Notes: generated by a model from the letters alone, not told the origin. A DNA stretch of 64,000 nucleotides from Mycobacterium sp. PSTR-4-N (GCF_022348085.1 NZ_JAKRFN010000022.1:48044-112043); one strand, 5' to 3'. Shown: positions 1 to 7,816, counted from the first letter of the stretch. Translations and numbers: made by a program.

Positions 1-995
1 CGGCGTCGAAGTTCTGGGACGACGTCATCCGCTACGAGGCCACCGCGTTCGTCTACATCGGCGAGATCTGCACTTATCTGCTCGGCAAGGAGGAGAAGCC
101 GACCGATCGCCAGCACAAGGTCCGCGTCATCGCCGGCAACGGACTGCGGCCGGCGATCTGGGACGAGTTCACCGAACGGTTCGGCATCAAGCGGGTCTGC
201 GAGTTCTACGCGGCCAGCGAAGGCAACACCGCGTTCGTCAACGTGCTCAACATCGACAAGACGACCGGCATCTGCCCCACCCCCGTGGCGTTCGTCGAAT
301 ACGACGAGGAGACCGGCGACCCCAAGCGCGACGAGAACGGCCGGCTGCGCAAGGTCAAGAACGGCCAGCCGGGTCTGCTGCTGTCCAAGGTCAGCAACTT
401 CCAGCCCTTCGACGGCTACACCGACAAAGAGGCCACCGAGAAGAAGCTGGTGCGCGACGCCTTCAAGGAGGGCGACGTCTGGTTCAACACCGGCGACCTG
501 ATGCGCGCGCAGGGCTTCGGGCACGCCGCGTTCACCGACCGCCTCGGCGACACGTTCCGGTGGAAGGGCGAGAACGTCGCGACCACCGAGGTCGAGGCCG
601 CGATCTCGACGGATCCGCAGGTCGAGGAGGCCACGGTGTTCGGGGTCGAGGTGCCGGGCGCGAGCGGCCGCGCGGGGATGGCCGCCGTGCAACTCAAAGA
701 AGGCCAGGAGTTCGACGGCAAGTCGCTGGCCAAGGCCGCCTACGACAAACTGCCCGGCTACGCGGTGCCGCTGTTCGTCCGCGTGGTCGAGGAACTCGCG
801 CACACCTCAACGTTCAAGTCGCAGAAGGGTGATTTGCGTAAGGAGGGCTACGGCAAGGCCTCCGGCGACGACGACGACACCGAGGACGTGGAGATCGAGG
901 ACCCGATCTACGTGCTCTCGGGCAAGGAGGAGGGGTACGTGGAGTTCTACGACGAGTACCCCGACGAGGTCGCCGCGGGCAAGAAGCCGAAGTAA
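1..995 (+). CDS. fadD6: Long/very-long-chain acyl-CoA synthetase, C-terminal part
   Basis: The gene is cut by the window edge; about 330 codons are visible, reading from base 3. It belongs to the ANL adenylate-forming superfamily (FATP/very-long-chain type), which activates fatty acids to acyl-CoA through an acyl-adenylate. Visible motifs in order are YAASEGN (adenylate binding), the NTGDL segment, DRLGDTFRWKGENVATTEVE at the hinge, and a late lysine-containing tail near FKSQKGDLRKEGY. The C-terminus is rich in Asp/Glu. M. tuberculosis FadD6 (Rv1206) also lies directly upstream of folP2, which supports the name. The 5' end cannot be judged. A strong hairpin follows the stop. Confidence 0.88.
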   Translation, partial: ASKFWDDVIRYEATAFVYIGEICTYLLGKEEKPTDRQHKVRVIAGNGLRPAIWDEFTERFGIKRVCEFYAASEGNTAFVNVLNIDKTTGICPTPVAFVEYDEETGDPKRDENGRLRKVKNGQPGLLLSKVSNFQPFDGYTDKEATEKKLVRDAFKEGDVWFNTGDLMRAQGFGHAAFTDRLGDTFRWKGENVATTEVEAAISTDPQVEEATVFGVEVPGASGRAGMAAVQLKEGQEFDGKSLAKAAYDKLPGYAVPLFVRVVEELAHTSTFKSQKGDLRKEGYGKASGDDDDTEDVEIEDPIYVLSGKEEGYVEFYDEYPDEVAAGKKPK

Positions 996-1002
996 TCGCT
1001 GA

Positions 1003-1047
1003 GTCGGGCGTGCTGACCGACGTCAGATGTCGGTAAGCGCGCCCGAT
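1003..1047 (+). terminator. Hairpin terminator or attenuator between fadD6 and folP2
   Basis: Two 21-base arms (1003-1023 and 1027-1047) pair around a three-base loop with one clear mismatch and three G-U pairs. It starts eight bases after the fadD6 stop and ends before the proposed folP2 -10. There is no T-run, as is common for mycobacterial terminators. It is almost symmetrical, so it could act on either strand. Confidence 0.6.
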
Positions 1048-1060
1048 ACGCCGTGGTCCG

Positions 1061-1066
1061 TAGCCT
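1061..1066 (+). promoter_or_regulatory. folP2 -10 hexamer (TAGCCT), leaderless start
   Basis: TAGCCT fits TAnnnT and is followed by seven bases and then GTG at 1074. That spacing puts the transcription start on the start codon. No -35 is obvious; the hairpin lies just upstream. Confidence 0.4.
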
Positions 1067-1073
1067 GAAGGGC

Positions 1074-1949
1074 GTGCAGTCGACGTTTCTCGGGCGGCCG
1101 GTGGCCGGTGATCGTGCGCTGATCATGGCGATCGTCAACCGGACGCCGGATTCTTTCTACGACCGGGGCGCCACGTTCACCGACGACGCCGCCAAGGAGG
1201 CTGCGCACCGCGTCGTCGCCGACGGCGCCGACGTCGTCGACGTGGGCGGGGTCAAGGCCGGGCCGGGCCAGACCGTGGACGTCGACGAGGAGATCGCCCG
1301 CGTCGTGCCGTTCATCGAATGGCTGCGCGGCACCTTTCCCGACCAGTTGATCAGTGTCGACACGTGGCGCGCCGAGGTCGCCAAGCAGGCCTGCGCGGCC
1401 GGCGCGGACCTGATCAACGACACCTGGGGCGGTGCGGACCCCGAGCTGCCGGCCGTCGCCGCGGAGTTCAACGCGGGCCTGGTGTGCTCACACACCGGCG
1501 GGGCGGTCCCGCGGACCCGGCCGTTCCGGGTCAACTACGGGATCACCGAACGCGGCGTGGTCGACGACGTGCTCGCCGAGGTGACCGCCGCCGCCGAGCG
1601 GGCCCTGTCCCACGGCGTCCGACGGGACGGCATCGTGATCGATCCGACCCATGATTTCGGCAAGAACACTTACCACGGTCTTACTTTGTTGCGGCACGTA
1701 AAAGAGCTTGTTAACACTGGATGGCCCGTCCTGATGGCCCTGAGCAACAAAGATTTCGTCGGGGAGACTCTCGGTGTGGGACTCACCGAGCGCCTGGAAG
1801 GCACCCTGGCCGCGACCGCACTCGCGGCCGCCGAGGGAGCCGCCATGTTCCGTGTGCACGAGGTGGGCCCCACACGTCGGGTACTGGACATGGTGGCGTC
1901 GATCAACGGCGTCCGTCCGCCACAACGCACGGTGAGGGGACTGGCATGA
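1074..1949 (+). CDS. folP2: Dihydropteroate synthase homolog FolP2
   Basis: The protein (291 residues from GTG 1074; a GTG at 1053 would add seven) has the TIM-barrel fold of dihydropteroate synthase. Visible motifs are AIVNRTPDSFYDRG near the N-terminus, DVGGVKAGPG, ISVDTWRAEVA, LINDTWGG and DPTHDFGKNT. The canonical loop with GGESTRPG is replaced by VGGVKAGPG, as in mycobacterial FolP2, so true folate-pathway activity is doubtful; FolP1 would be the sulfonamide target. GTG 1074 is preferred because TAGCCT ends seven bases upstream and no ribosome site precedes 1053. The stop overlaps the gpgS start (ATGA), so the two are translationally coupled. Codons around 1665-1722 are unusually AT-rich. 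Confidence 0.88.
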   Translation: MQSTFLGRPVAGDRALIMAIVNRTPDSFYDRGATFTDDAAKEAAHRVVADGADVVDVGGVKAGPGQTVDVDEEIARVVPFIEWLRGTFPDQLISVDTWRAEVAKQACAAGADLINDTWGGADPELPAVAAEFNAGLVCSHTGGAVPRTRPFRVNYGITERGVVDDVLAEVTAAAERALSHGVRRDGIVIDPTHDFGKNTYHGLTLLRHVKELVNTGWPVLMALSNKDFVGETLGVGLTERLEGTLAATALAAAEGAAMFRVHEVGPTRRVLDMVASINGVRPPQRTVRGLA

Positions 1950-2905
1950 CGGTCTTGAGTGAGCGCATCACGGGAACGGGCCCTGCGGGAATGGCCGAGC
2001 ACCGCTGGCTGACCGACCACAGCTGGAGCCGTCCGACCTGGACGGTTGCCGAGCTGGAAGCCGCGAAGAAGGGGCGCACCGTCTCGGTGGTCCTGCCTGC
2101 GCTGAACGAGGAAGAGACCGTCGCCGGTGTGGTCGAGACGATCACGCCGCTGCTGGGCGGACTGGTCGACGAGCTCGTGGTGCTCGACTCCGGATCCACC
2201 GACGACACCGAGATCCGCGCGCTGGCCGCGGGCGCTCGGGTGATCAGCCGCGAGGCCGCGTTGCCTGAGGTGGCGCCCGCGCCCGGCAAGGGTGAGGTGC
2301 TGTGGCGTTCGCTGGCCGCGACGACCGGTGACCTGATCGCATTCGTCGACTCGGATCTGCTCGACCCGGACCCGATGTTCGTGCCCAAGCTGCTCGGCCC
2401 GCTGCTCACCGCTGACGGCGTGCACCTGGTCAAGGGCTTCTACCGGCGCCCGCTGAAGGTCAGCGGACGCGAGGACGCCAACGGCGGCGGTCGCGTGACC
2501 GAGCTGGTGGCCCGGCCTCTGCTCGCAGCGCTGCGCCCGGAGCTGTCGTGCCTGTACCAGCCGCTGGGCGGCGAGTACGCCGGCACCCGGGAACTCCTGA
2601 CCGCTGTGCCGTTCGCCCCGGGCTACGGCGTGGAGATCGGGCTGCTTGTCGACGCCTACGACCGGCTGGGCCTCGACGGGATCGCACAGGTCAATCTCGG
2701 CGTCCGCACGCACCGCAACCGCCCGCTGACCGAGCTGGCCTCGATGAGCCGCCAGGTCATCGCGACGCTGCTGCAGCGCTGCGGTATCCCGGACTCCGGC
2801 GTCGGGCTGACTCAGTTCTTCGCCGACGGCGAGGACTACACGCCTCGCACGTCCTCGGTGTCGTTGGACGACCGGCCCCCGATGATCACGCTGCGTCCCC
2901 GCTGA
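1946..2905 (+). CDS. gpgS: Glucosyl-3-phosphoglycerate synthase
   Basis: This 319-residue GT-A glycosyltransferase (family GT81) transfers glucose from a nucleotide sugar to 3-phosphoglycerate, the first step of 6-O-methylglucose lipopolysaccharide synthesis. It shows VVLPALNEEETV near residue 35, DSGSTDDTE, the metal-binding AFVDSDLLDPDP (DSD motif), an acceptor-loop GYGVEIG, and RTHRNRPL. Length matches M. tuberculosis GpgS (Rv1208, about 324). The start overlaps the folP2 stop by four bases. It is followed 31 bases later by a small DivIVA-like gene. glgA and glgC, which act in related alpha-glucan synthesis, lie just downstream. Confidence 0.95.
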   Translation: MTVLSERITGTGPAGMAEHRWLTDHSWSRPTWTVAELEAAKKGRTVSVVLPALNEEETVAGVVETITPLLGGLVDELVVLDSGSTDDTEIRALAAGARVISREAALPEVAPAPGKGEVLWRSLAATTGDLIAFVDSDLLDPDPMFVPKLLGPLLTADGVHLVKGFYRRPLKVSGREDANGGGRVTELVARPLLAALRPELSCLYQPLGGEYAGTRELLTAVPFAPGYGVEIGLLVDAYDRLGLDGIAQVNLGVRTHRNRPLTELASMSRQVIATLLQRCGIPDSGVGLTQFFADGEDYTPRTSSVSLDDRPPMITLRPR

Positions 2906-2936
2906 TTCTGTCGGAGCACTCAGGCACTATCGACGT

Positions 2937-3239
2937 GTGACGCTCGTTCTGCTCTACCTCGTCGTGCTGGTGCTCGTCGGCATCGTGTTGTTCGCGATCG
3001 GCAGTGTGTTGTTCGGCCGGGGTGAGGTGCTGCCGCCGCTGCCGAAAGCCACCACGGCCACCTCGTTGCCGGCCACCGAGATCACCGGGGCCGATGTCGA
3101 GGCGCTGAAGTTCACCCAGACGTTGCGCGGCTACAAGGCCAGTGAGGTCGACTGGGCGCTCGAGCGCCTGGCCCGCGAGATCGATCAGCTGCGCGGCGAA
3201 CTCGCTGCGGTGCGCGACGTTCCGCAGCACGGCACATGA
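2937..3239 (+). CDS. Small membrane-anchored DivIVA-domain protein (Rv1209-like)
   Basis: The 100-residue product begins with a strong transmembrane segment (residues 2-25, LVLLYLVVLVLVGIVLFAIG). A linker follows, then a DivIVA-like segment (FTQTLRGYKASEVDWALERLAREIDQLRGELAAV) that should form a coiled coil. It corresponds by position to Rv1209. GTG 2937 is taken as start; a CACTAT sequence ends six bases upstream, which could be a weak leaderless -10. Its stop overlaps the tagA start (ATGA). The function is unknown; a scaffolding or septum/pole role is inference from the DivIVA-like domain only. Confidence 0.8.
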   Translation: MTLVLLYLVVLVLVGIVLFAIGSVLFGRGEVLPPLPKATTATSLPATEITGADVEALKFTQTLRGYKASEVDWALERLAREIDQLRGELAAVRDVPQHGT

Positions 3240-3853
3240 CGGTCGCCTCCGACGGTCGGGTCCGGTGCGGCTGGATCGACCAGGCGCGCCTCTCCGACGA
3301 CGACTTCGTGCTCTACCGCGACTACCACGACACCGAGTGGGGCCAACCGGTGCACGATTCGGGTGCGCTGTTCGAGCGGGTCAGCCTCGAGGCGTTCCAG
3401 AGCGGTCTGTCGTGGTTGATCATCCTGCGCAAGCGGGAGAATTTCCGCGCCGCGTTCGACGGCTTCGACGTGGAGCGGGTGGCCCGCTACACCGAGCGCG
3501 ACGTCGAGCGGTTGCTGTCCGATGTCGGCATCGTGCGCAACCGGTCCAAGATCGAGGCCACCATCGCCAACGCGCGAGCCGTTGCCGATCTCACCGATGC
3601 GGGCGGCGACCTGGCCCAGCTGCTGTGGTCTTTCGCCCCGGCAGACCGCGCCACCCGACCCCGGCCGGTCGACCTGTCGGGGGTCGCGGCCACGTCGCCG
3701 GAATCCACCGCGATGGCCAAGGAACTCAAACGGCGTGGGTTCCGGTTCGTCGGCCCGACGACGGCCTATGCACTGATGCAGGCGACCGGCATGGTGGACG
3801 ACCACGTCGCCGACTGCTGGGTGCCGCGAACCGAGCCGCAGGCGCAGCTATAG
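3236..3853 (+). CDS. tagA: DNA-3-methyladenine glycosylase I
   Basis: TagA excises 3-methyladenine from alkylated DNA in base-excision repair. The 205-residue protein opens with RCGW and has YHDTEWGQPVHD near residue 30, RVSLEAFQSGLSW, then the C-terminal VDDHVADCW. Cys11, His31, His190 and Cys194 are placed to form the zinc snap known from E. coli Tag. Length matches Rv1210. ATG 3236 overlaps the upstream stop by four bases, so it is the last gene of the folP2-gpgS-Rv1209-tagA run. The Tag family is distinct from AlkA, and the motifs leave little doubt. Confidence 0.95.
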   Translation: MTVASDGRVRCGWIDQARLSDDDFVLYRDYHDTEWGQPVHDSGALFERVSLEAFQSGLSWLIILRKRENFRAAFDGFDVERVARYTERDVERLLSDVGIVRNRSKIEATIANARAVADLTDAGGDLAQLLWSFAPADRATRPRPVDLSGVAATSPESTAMAKELKRRGFRFVGPTTAYALMQATGMVDDHVADCWVPRTEPQAQL

Positions 3854-3998
3854 CGGGTCTTTGCACACGAGATGGCGTGGATAGGGAACAATGGACGTCT
3901 GAAGCAGTTCAGAGCCGATGCTGTCAGTGTTCGACGTCATCGGAGTTTGCACGACCAATCGGGCCCTGACGGGCACGCCCATGTGGAGGAGGCACTCG

Positions 3999-4166
3999 AT
4001 GGCGGCGATGAAGCCCCGGACCGGAGACGGTCCACTGGAAGCAACCAAGGAGGGGCGCGGCATCGTGATGCGGGTACCACTGGAAGGCGGCGGACGATTG
4101 GTCGTCGAGCTGACTCCCGATGAGGCAGCCGCCCTCGGAGACGAACTCAAGGGCGTCACCAGCTAG
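3999..4166 (+). CDS. DUF3117 small protein (Rv1211-like)
   Basis: The 55-residue product starts MAAMKPRTGDGPLEATKEG and ends EAAALGDELKGVTS, a pattern typical of the actinobacterial DUF3117 family. The frame is open further upstream, but ATG 3999 is chosen because GGAGGAGG (3985-3992) sits six bases before it and because the family length is about 55. The function is unknown. The protein is acidic with a compact beta-rich core (GIVMRVPLEGGGRLVVELTPDE). The stop TAG is interlocked with that of the convergent glgA: both stops lie in CTAG at 4163-4166. An approximately 145-base leader separates it from tagA. Confidence 0.88.
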   Translation: MAAMKPRTGDGPLEATKEGRGIVMRVPLEGGGRLVVELTPDEAAALGDELKGVTS

Positions 4167-5338
4167 CCGCCGGACGCTGCGCAGACCTTGCGGTAGATCT
4201 CCAGGGTCTGCTCGGCGATCTGTGCCCACGAGAACTCCTCGATGCACCGGGCCCGGCCCGCGGCGCCGTACATCGCGGCGCGCTGCGGGTCGGCCACCAA
4301 GGAGTTGACGCCCTCGGCGAGGTCGCGCTCGAAGGCCGCCGCATCGGCGGGGTCGTAATGCACCAACAGTCCCGTACGTCCGTCATCGACCACCTCGGGG
4401 ATGCCGCCGACGTCGGACGCGACCACCGCGGTCCCGCACGCCATCGCCTCGAGATTGACGATGCCCAGTGGCTCGTAGACTGACGGACACACGAATGCCG
4501 TTGCCGCGGAAAGAATTTCGCGGATCTTCGCGGTCGGCAGCATCTCGCGCACCCAGAACACGCCGGTGCGGGCGCTGGACAGCTGCTGAACTGCCGACGC
4601 CACCTCCTCGGCGATCTCCGGGGTGTCGGGCGCCCCGGCGCACAGGATGAGCTGCACCTCCGGCGCGAAGTGATGCGCGGCGGCCACCAGGTGCGCGACG
4701 CCCTTCTGCCGGGTGATCCTGCCGACGAATGCGACGATCGGGCGGGTCGGGTCCACCCCCAGGTCGGCGAGCACCGACTCCGCCGGGTCGGGTTGAGCGG
4801 GATACCAGACGTCGGTGTCGATGCCGTTGCGCACCACATGCACCCGGTCGGGGTCCAACGCCGGGTAGGTGCGCAGCACGTCTTCGCGCATCCCGGAGCT
4901 GACGGCGATCACCGCATCCGCGGCCTCCACTGCCGTCTTCTCCACCCACGACGAGATTCGGTATCCGCCGCCGAGCTGCTCGGCCTTCCACGGCCGCATC
5001 GGCTCCAGCGAGTGCGCGGTCAACACGTGCGGCACGCCGTAGAGCAGCGCGGCCAGATGCCCGGCCATGCCGGTGTACCACGTGTGCGAGTGGACCACGG
5101 TGGCCTCGGAGCTGCTGTCGACCATGGTGAGATCGGCCGACAGCGTGGCCAGGGCGGGATTGGCGCCTGCCAGCGCCGGATCGGGGGCGGCGACGGTCAC
5201 CCCCGGGCGCGGTGCTCCCATGCAGTGCACGTCGACCTCACAGAGATGTCGCAGTTGCGCGACCAGTTCGGTGACGTGGACTCCGGCGCCGCCGTAGACC
5301 TCCGGTGGGTACTCCCGCGTCATCATCGCCACTCGCAT
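4163..5338 (-). CDS. glgA: Glycosyltransferase GlgA/GlgM (ADP-glucose-dependent)
   Basis: This 391-residue GT4-family enzyme is the mycobacterial protein historically named glycogen synthase. In mycobacteria it is known mainly as GlgM, making maltose-1-phosphate from ADP-glucose and glucose-1-phosphate for the GlgE alpha-glucan pathway. It shows YPPEVYGGAGVHVTEL near the N-terminus, VAFVGRITRQKG at the start of the second Rossmann domain, and the EPLGIVNLEAMACGTAVV donor-binding motif with the E-x7-E pair. ATG 5338 (MRVAMMTREYPP) is chosen over an upstream frame because TACGGT ends six bases before it. It diverges from glgC, which makes ADP-glucose. Its stop is interlocked with that of the DUF3117 gene. 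Confidence 0.93.
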   Translation of the reverse strand: MRVAMMTREYPPEVYGGAGVHVTELVAQLRHLCEVDVHCMGAPRPGVTVAAPDPALAGANPALATLSADLTMVDSSSEATVVHSHTWYTGMAGHLAALLYGVPHVLTAHSLEPMRPWKAEQLGGGYRISSWVEKTAVEAADAVIAVSSGMREDVLRTYPALDPDRVHVVRNGIDTDVWYPAQPDPAESVLADLGVDPTRPIVAFVGRITRQKGVAHLVAAAHHFAPEVQLILCAGAPDTPEIAEEVASAVQQLSSARTGVFWVREMLPTAKIREILSAATAFVCPSVYEPLGIVNLEAMACGTAVVASDVGGIPEVVDDGRTGLLVHYDPADAAAFERDLAEGVNSLVADPQRAAMYGAAGRARCIEEFSWAQIAEQTLEIYRKVCAASGG

Positions 5339-5344
5339 GGACTG

Positions 5345-5350
5345 ACCGTA
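5345..5350 (-). promoter_or_regulatory. glgA -10 hexamer (TACGGT)
   Basis: On the minus strand TACGGT is followed by six bases and the ATG at 5338, consistent with a leaderless transcript. It supports the MRVAMM start. Confidence 0.45.
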
Positions 5351-5481
5351 CCCAGATCGGCCGACGGCTCGCGCCGCATCCTCAATTGTCTTGATGCACT
5401 TGTTCTGATCCACCAGACTCGGTCGAGAAACGAGAACTCGCCAATGCCTGCCAATAGCTGGCCCCCGTCACCACCTGCCGA

Positions 5482-5487
5482 TAGGTT
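5482..5487 (+). promoter_or_regulatory. glgC -10 hexamer (TAGGTT)
   Basis: TAGGTT is followed by six bases and the glgC ATG at 5494, so glgC is probably leaderless. No Shine-Dalgarno sequence is present. Confidence 0.5.
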
Positions 5488-5493
5488 GGTTTC

Positions 5494-6708
5494 ATGAGGG
5501 AAGCGCCACACGTGCTGGGCATCGTCCTCGCCGGCGGAGAAGGTAAACGGCTGTATCCGTTGACAGCCGACCGGGCCAAGCCCGCGGTTCCGTTCGGAGG
5601 CGCCTACCGGCTGATCGACTTCGTGCTCTCGAATCTGGTCAACGCTCGATACCTGCGGATCTGTGTTCTCACCCAATACAAGTCGCATTCGCTGGATCGC
5701 CACATCTCGCAGAACTGGCGGCTCTCGGGGCTTGCCGGCGAGTACATCACCCCGGTGCCGGCGCAGCAGCGTCTCGGTCCGCGGTGGTACACCGGCTCGG
5801 CCGATGCGATCTACCAGTCGATGAATTTGATCTACGACGAGGATCCCGACTACATCGTGATCTTCGGCGCCGATCACGTGTACCGGATGGATCCGGAGCA
5901 GATGGTGCAGCAGCACATCGAGAGTGGCGCAGGTGCGACCGTCGCCGGGATCCGCGTGCCGCGCGCGGAAGCCAGCGCGTTCGGTTGTATCGACTCCGAC
6001 GATTCGGGGCGTATCCGCGGGTTCATCGAGAAGCCGGCTGATCCACCGGGCACGCCCGACGATCCGGAGCAGACGTTCGTCTCGATGGGTAACTACATCT
6101 TCACCACGAAGGTGCTGATCGATGCGATCCGCGCTGACGCCGAGGACGACGACTCCGACCACGACATGGGTGGCGACATCATCCCGCGTCTGGTCTCCGA
6201 CGGTATGGCCTCGGTGTACGACTTCAACAACAACGAGGTGCCCGGGGCGACGGAGCGTGATCACGGCTACTGGCGCGACGTCGGGACGCTGGACGCGTTC
6301 TACGACGCCCATATGGACCTCGTCTCGGTGCACCCGATCTTCAACCTCTACAACAAGCGGTGGCCCATTCGCGGCAGCTCGGAGAACCTGGCGCCGGCCA
6401 AGTTCGTCAACGGCGGTTCGGCGCAGGAGTCCGTCGTCGGCGCCGGCAGCATCATCTCTGCGGCGTCGGTGCGTAACTCGGTGCTGTCGTCGAACGTCGC
6501 CGTCGACGACGGTGCGATCGTCGAGGGCAGCGTGATCATGCCGGGCGCGCGGATCGGTCGCGGCGCGGTGGTGCGGCACGCCATCCTGGACAAGAACGTC
6601 GTGGTCGGTCCGGGGGAGATGGTGGGCGTCGACCTCGACAAGGACCGGGAGCGGTTCTCGGTCAGCGCGGGCGGCGTCGTGGCCGTCGGCAAGGGTGTCT
6701 GGGTCTAA
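5494..6708 (+). CDS. glgC: Glucose-1-phosphate adenylyltransferase
   Basis: GlgC makes ADP-glucose from ATP and glucose-1-phosphate, the donor for cytosolic alpha-glucan and maltose-1-phosphate synthesis. The 404-residue length equals that of Rv1213. The N-terminal nucleotidyltransferase domain carries LAGGEGKRLYPLTADRAKPA, then IFGADHVYRMD, EKPADPPG and RDVGTLDAFYDAHMDL. The C-terminal third has left-handed beta-helix repeats (VVGAGSIISAASVRNSVLSS and following). It is transcribed away from glgA, the enzyme that uses its product. Its stop TAA is interlocked with that of the next, convergent gene in CTAA at 6705-6708. Confidence 0.97.
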   Translation: MREAPHVLGIVLAGGEGKRLYPLTADRAKPAVPFGGAYRLIDFVLSNLVNARYLRICVLTQYKSHSLDRHISQNWRLSGLAGEYITPVPAQQRLGPRWYTGSADAIYQSMNLIYDEDPDYIVIFGADHVYRMDPEQMVQQHIESGAGATVAGIRVPRAEASAFGCIDSDDSGRIRGFIEKPADPPGTPDDPEQTFVSMGNYIFTTKVLIDAIRADAEDDDSDHDMGGDIIPRLVSDGMASVYDFNNNEVPGATERDHGYWRDVGTLDAFYDAHMDLVSVHPIFNLYNKRWPIRGSSENLAPAKFVNGGSAQESVVGAGSIISAASVRNSVLSSNVAVDDGAIVEGSVIMPGARIGRGAVVRHAILDKNVVVGPGEMVGVDLDKDRERFSVSAGGVVAVGKGVWV

Positions 6709-7187
6709 CCGTCCGATCGGCGACGGGGTCGGTCCGAGGCCGGCCACACGTACGGCAGGTCGTCGGGCACGTCCGGGAACAGCGGACGGTAGTGGTCGGG
6801 GTCCTTGCGTACCAGTGCCGACTGGTGGCTGCGGTGCACCGCAGCGTCGCCGAGCCACGGTGGTACCTCGCCGGCGGTGGCCAGCTCGTCCTGACTGCGG
6901 ATCGCCGTCACGCCGGTGGCCGCGGTCAGATCGGTGAGCAGCGTGGCCGCGCACGTGTCGGCCCGGCCGAGCGCGCACCAGGCCGCGCAGACCTCCATGC
7001 CGTAGCGCACGACGGCTTCCTCGTAGCCCGCCCACATCGTCGCGGCCGGGTGGTTGCGCCAGCCGTAGCCCGGAACCGTCAGCGCGCGCAGCACCTGGAT
7101 GGTCTCTGCGCGCTGCTTACCGAGGCGGCGGGCGTCGAGAGCCCGCGCCGACGCCGCGAAGTCCGGGTACGGCAGGAAGGTCTGCAT
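6705..7187 (-). CDS. Pyrimidine-dimer DNA glycosylase-like protein (MSMEG_6728 family)
   Basis: The 160-residue product begins MQTFLPYPDFAASARALDARRLGKQRAE, a pattern shared with the Pyr_excise (T4 endonuclease V-like) family and with actinobacterial proteins usually annotated as the MSMEG_6728 family. Conserved features are the N-terminal TFLPYPDF, RLGKQR, and YGWRNHPAATMW. The T4 enzyme uses the N-terminal alpha-amino group for catalysis; here the residue after Met is Gln, so activity is unproven. ATG 7187 is chosen by family alignment; the frame is open upstream. It is the last gene of the minus-strand run headed by raaS, with a 23-base gap to the DUF4126 gene. Its role in DNA repair is inference. 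Confidence 0.72.
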   Translation of the reverse strand: MQTFLPYPDFAASARALDARRLGKQRAETIQVLRALTVPGYGWRNHPAATMWAGYEEAVVRYGMEVCAAWCALGRADTCAATLLTDLTAATGVTAIRSQDELATAGEVPPWLGDAAVHRSHQSALVRKDPDHYRPLFPDVPDDLPYVWPASDRPRRRSDG

Positions 7188-7210
7188 GACGGGCCGGGTA
7201 CCCAGGCCCC

Positions 7211-7801
7211 TCAGCGAGTACCGACTTCTGTCGCACGCCGCCGGCGCCGGATCAGCCGGACCGCTGCCCAGGCCATGCCGACGAGGGCGAGCAGCACCAG
7301 CACCGGGACCAGGATCGCCAGCACCACGAGCAGTACGCTGACGATGTCTTCGATCGTGCTGAGCACCGGTGCTGCCATGCCCGCCGTCGCGACGTTGGCC
7401 GCGGGCCTCACCGTCGACTTCGTCAGCGACACCACCAGCGCGACGACGACCCCGGCGGCCACGGGAATCCACTGACCGGACGACGCGAAGGCGCCAGGGT
7501 CGGTGACGGCGGCGGTCTGTGCGGCCGTGCCGGAGCCGAACACGATGCCCCCCGCGGTCGGCCGGACCAGGGTCTGGATGGTGTCGTTGACGCTGTCGAG
7601 CGCAGGCACCTTGTCGGCGACGATCTCCACGGCCAGGAGCATCGCCACGATGGCCATCACCCAACCGTTCTCGAGCCATGCCCAGGCCGGCGGCAGCGTG
7701 ACCAGATCGGTGAACCGGGCCAGCAGTCCTAATGCCAGCAGCGGGATGTAGGCGTTGAGCCCCGCTGCGCTCGCCAGCCCGAACCCGGTCAGCAGCTCCA
7801 T
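7211..7801 (-). CDS. DUF4126 membrane protein
   Basis: The 196-residue product is strongly hydrophobic, with a motif-rich N-terminus (GLASAAGLNAYIPLLALGLLARF) characteristic of DUF4126. About five or six membrane segments are visible: residues 5-25, 45-60, 85-95, 110-128, 138-185. It ends in a basic tail (RLIRRRRRATEVGTR), probably cytoplasmic. Its function is unknown. It lies 15 bases downstream of the methyltransferase-like gene and is likely co-transcribed with the RaaS-controlled exporter genes. Confidence 0.75.
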   Translation of the reverse strand: MELLTGFGLASAAGLNAYIPLLALGLLARFTDLVTLPPAWAWLENGWVMAIVAMLLAVEIVADKVPALDSVNDTIQTLVRPTAGGIVFGSGTAAQTAAVTDPGAFASSGQWIPVAAGVVVALVVSLTKSTVRPAANVATAGMAAPVLSTIEDIVSVLLVVLAILVPVLVLLALVGMAWAAVRLIRRRRRATEVGTR

Positions 7802-7816
7802 GAGCTCAGTATGGGC

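Noticed and set aside
1..242. Truncated fadD6 as a pseudogene
   Set aside because: The reading frame is open to the first base and the motifs are intact; the truncation is only the window edge.
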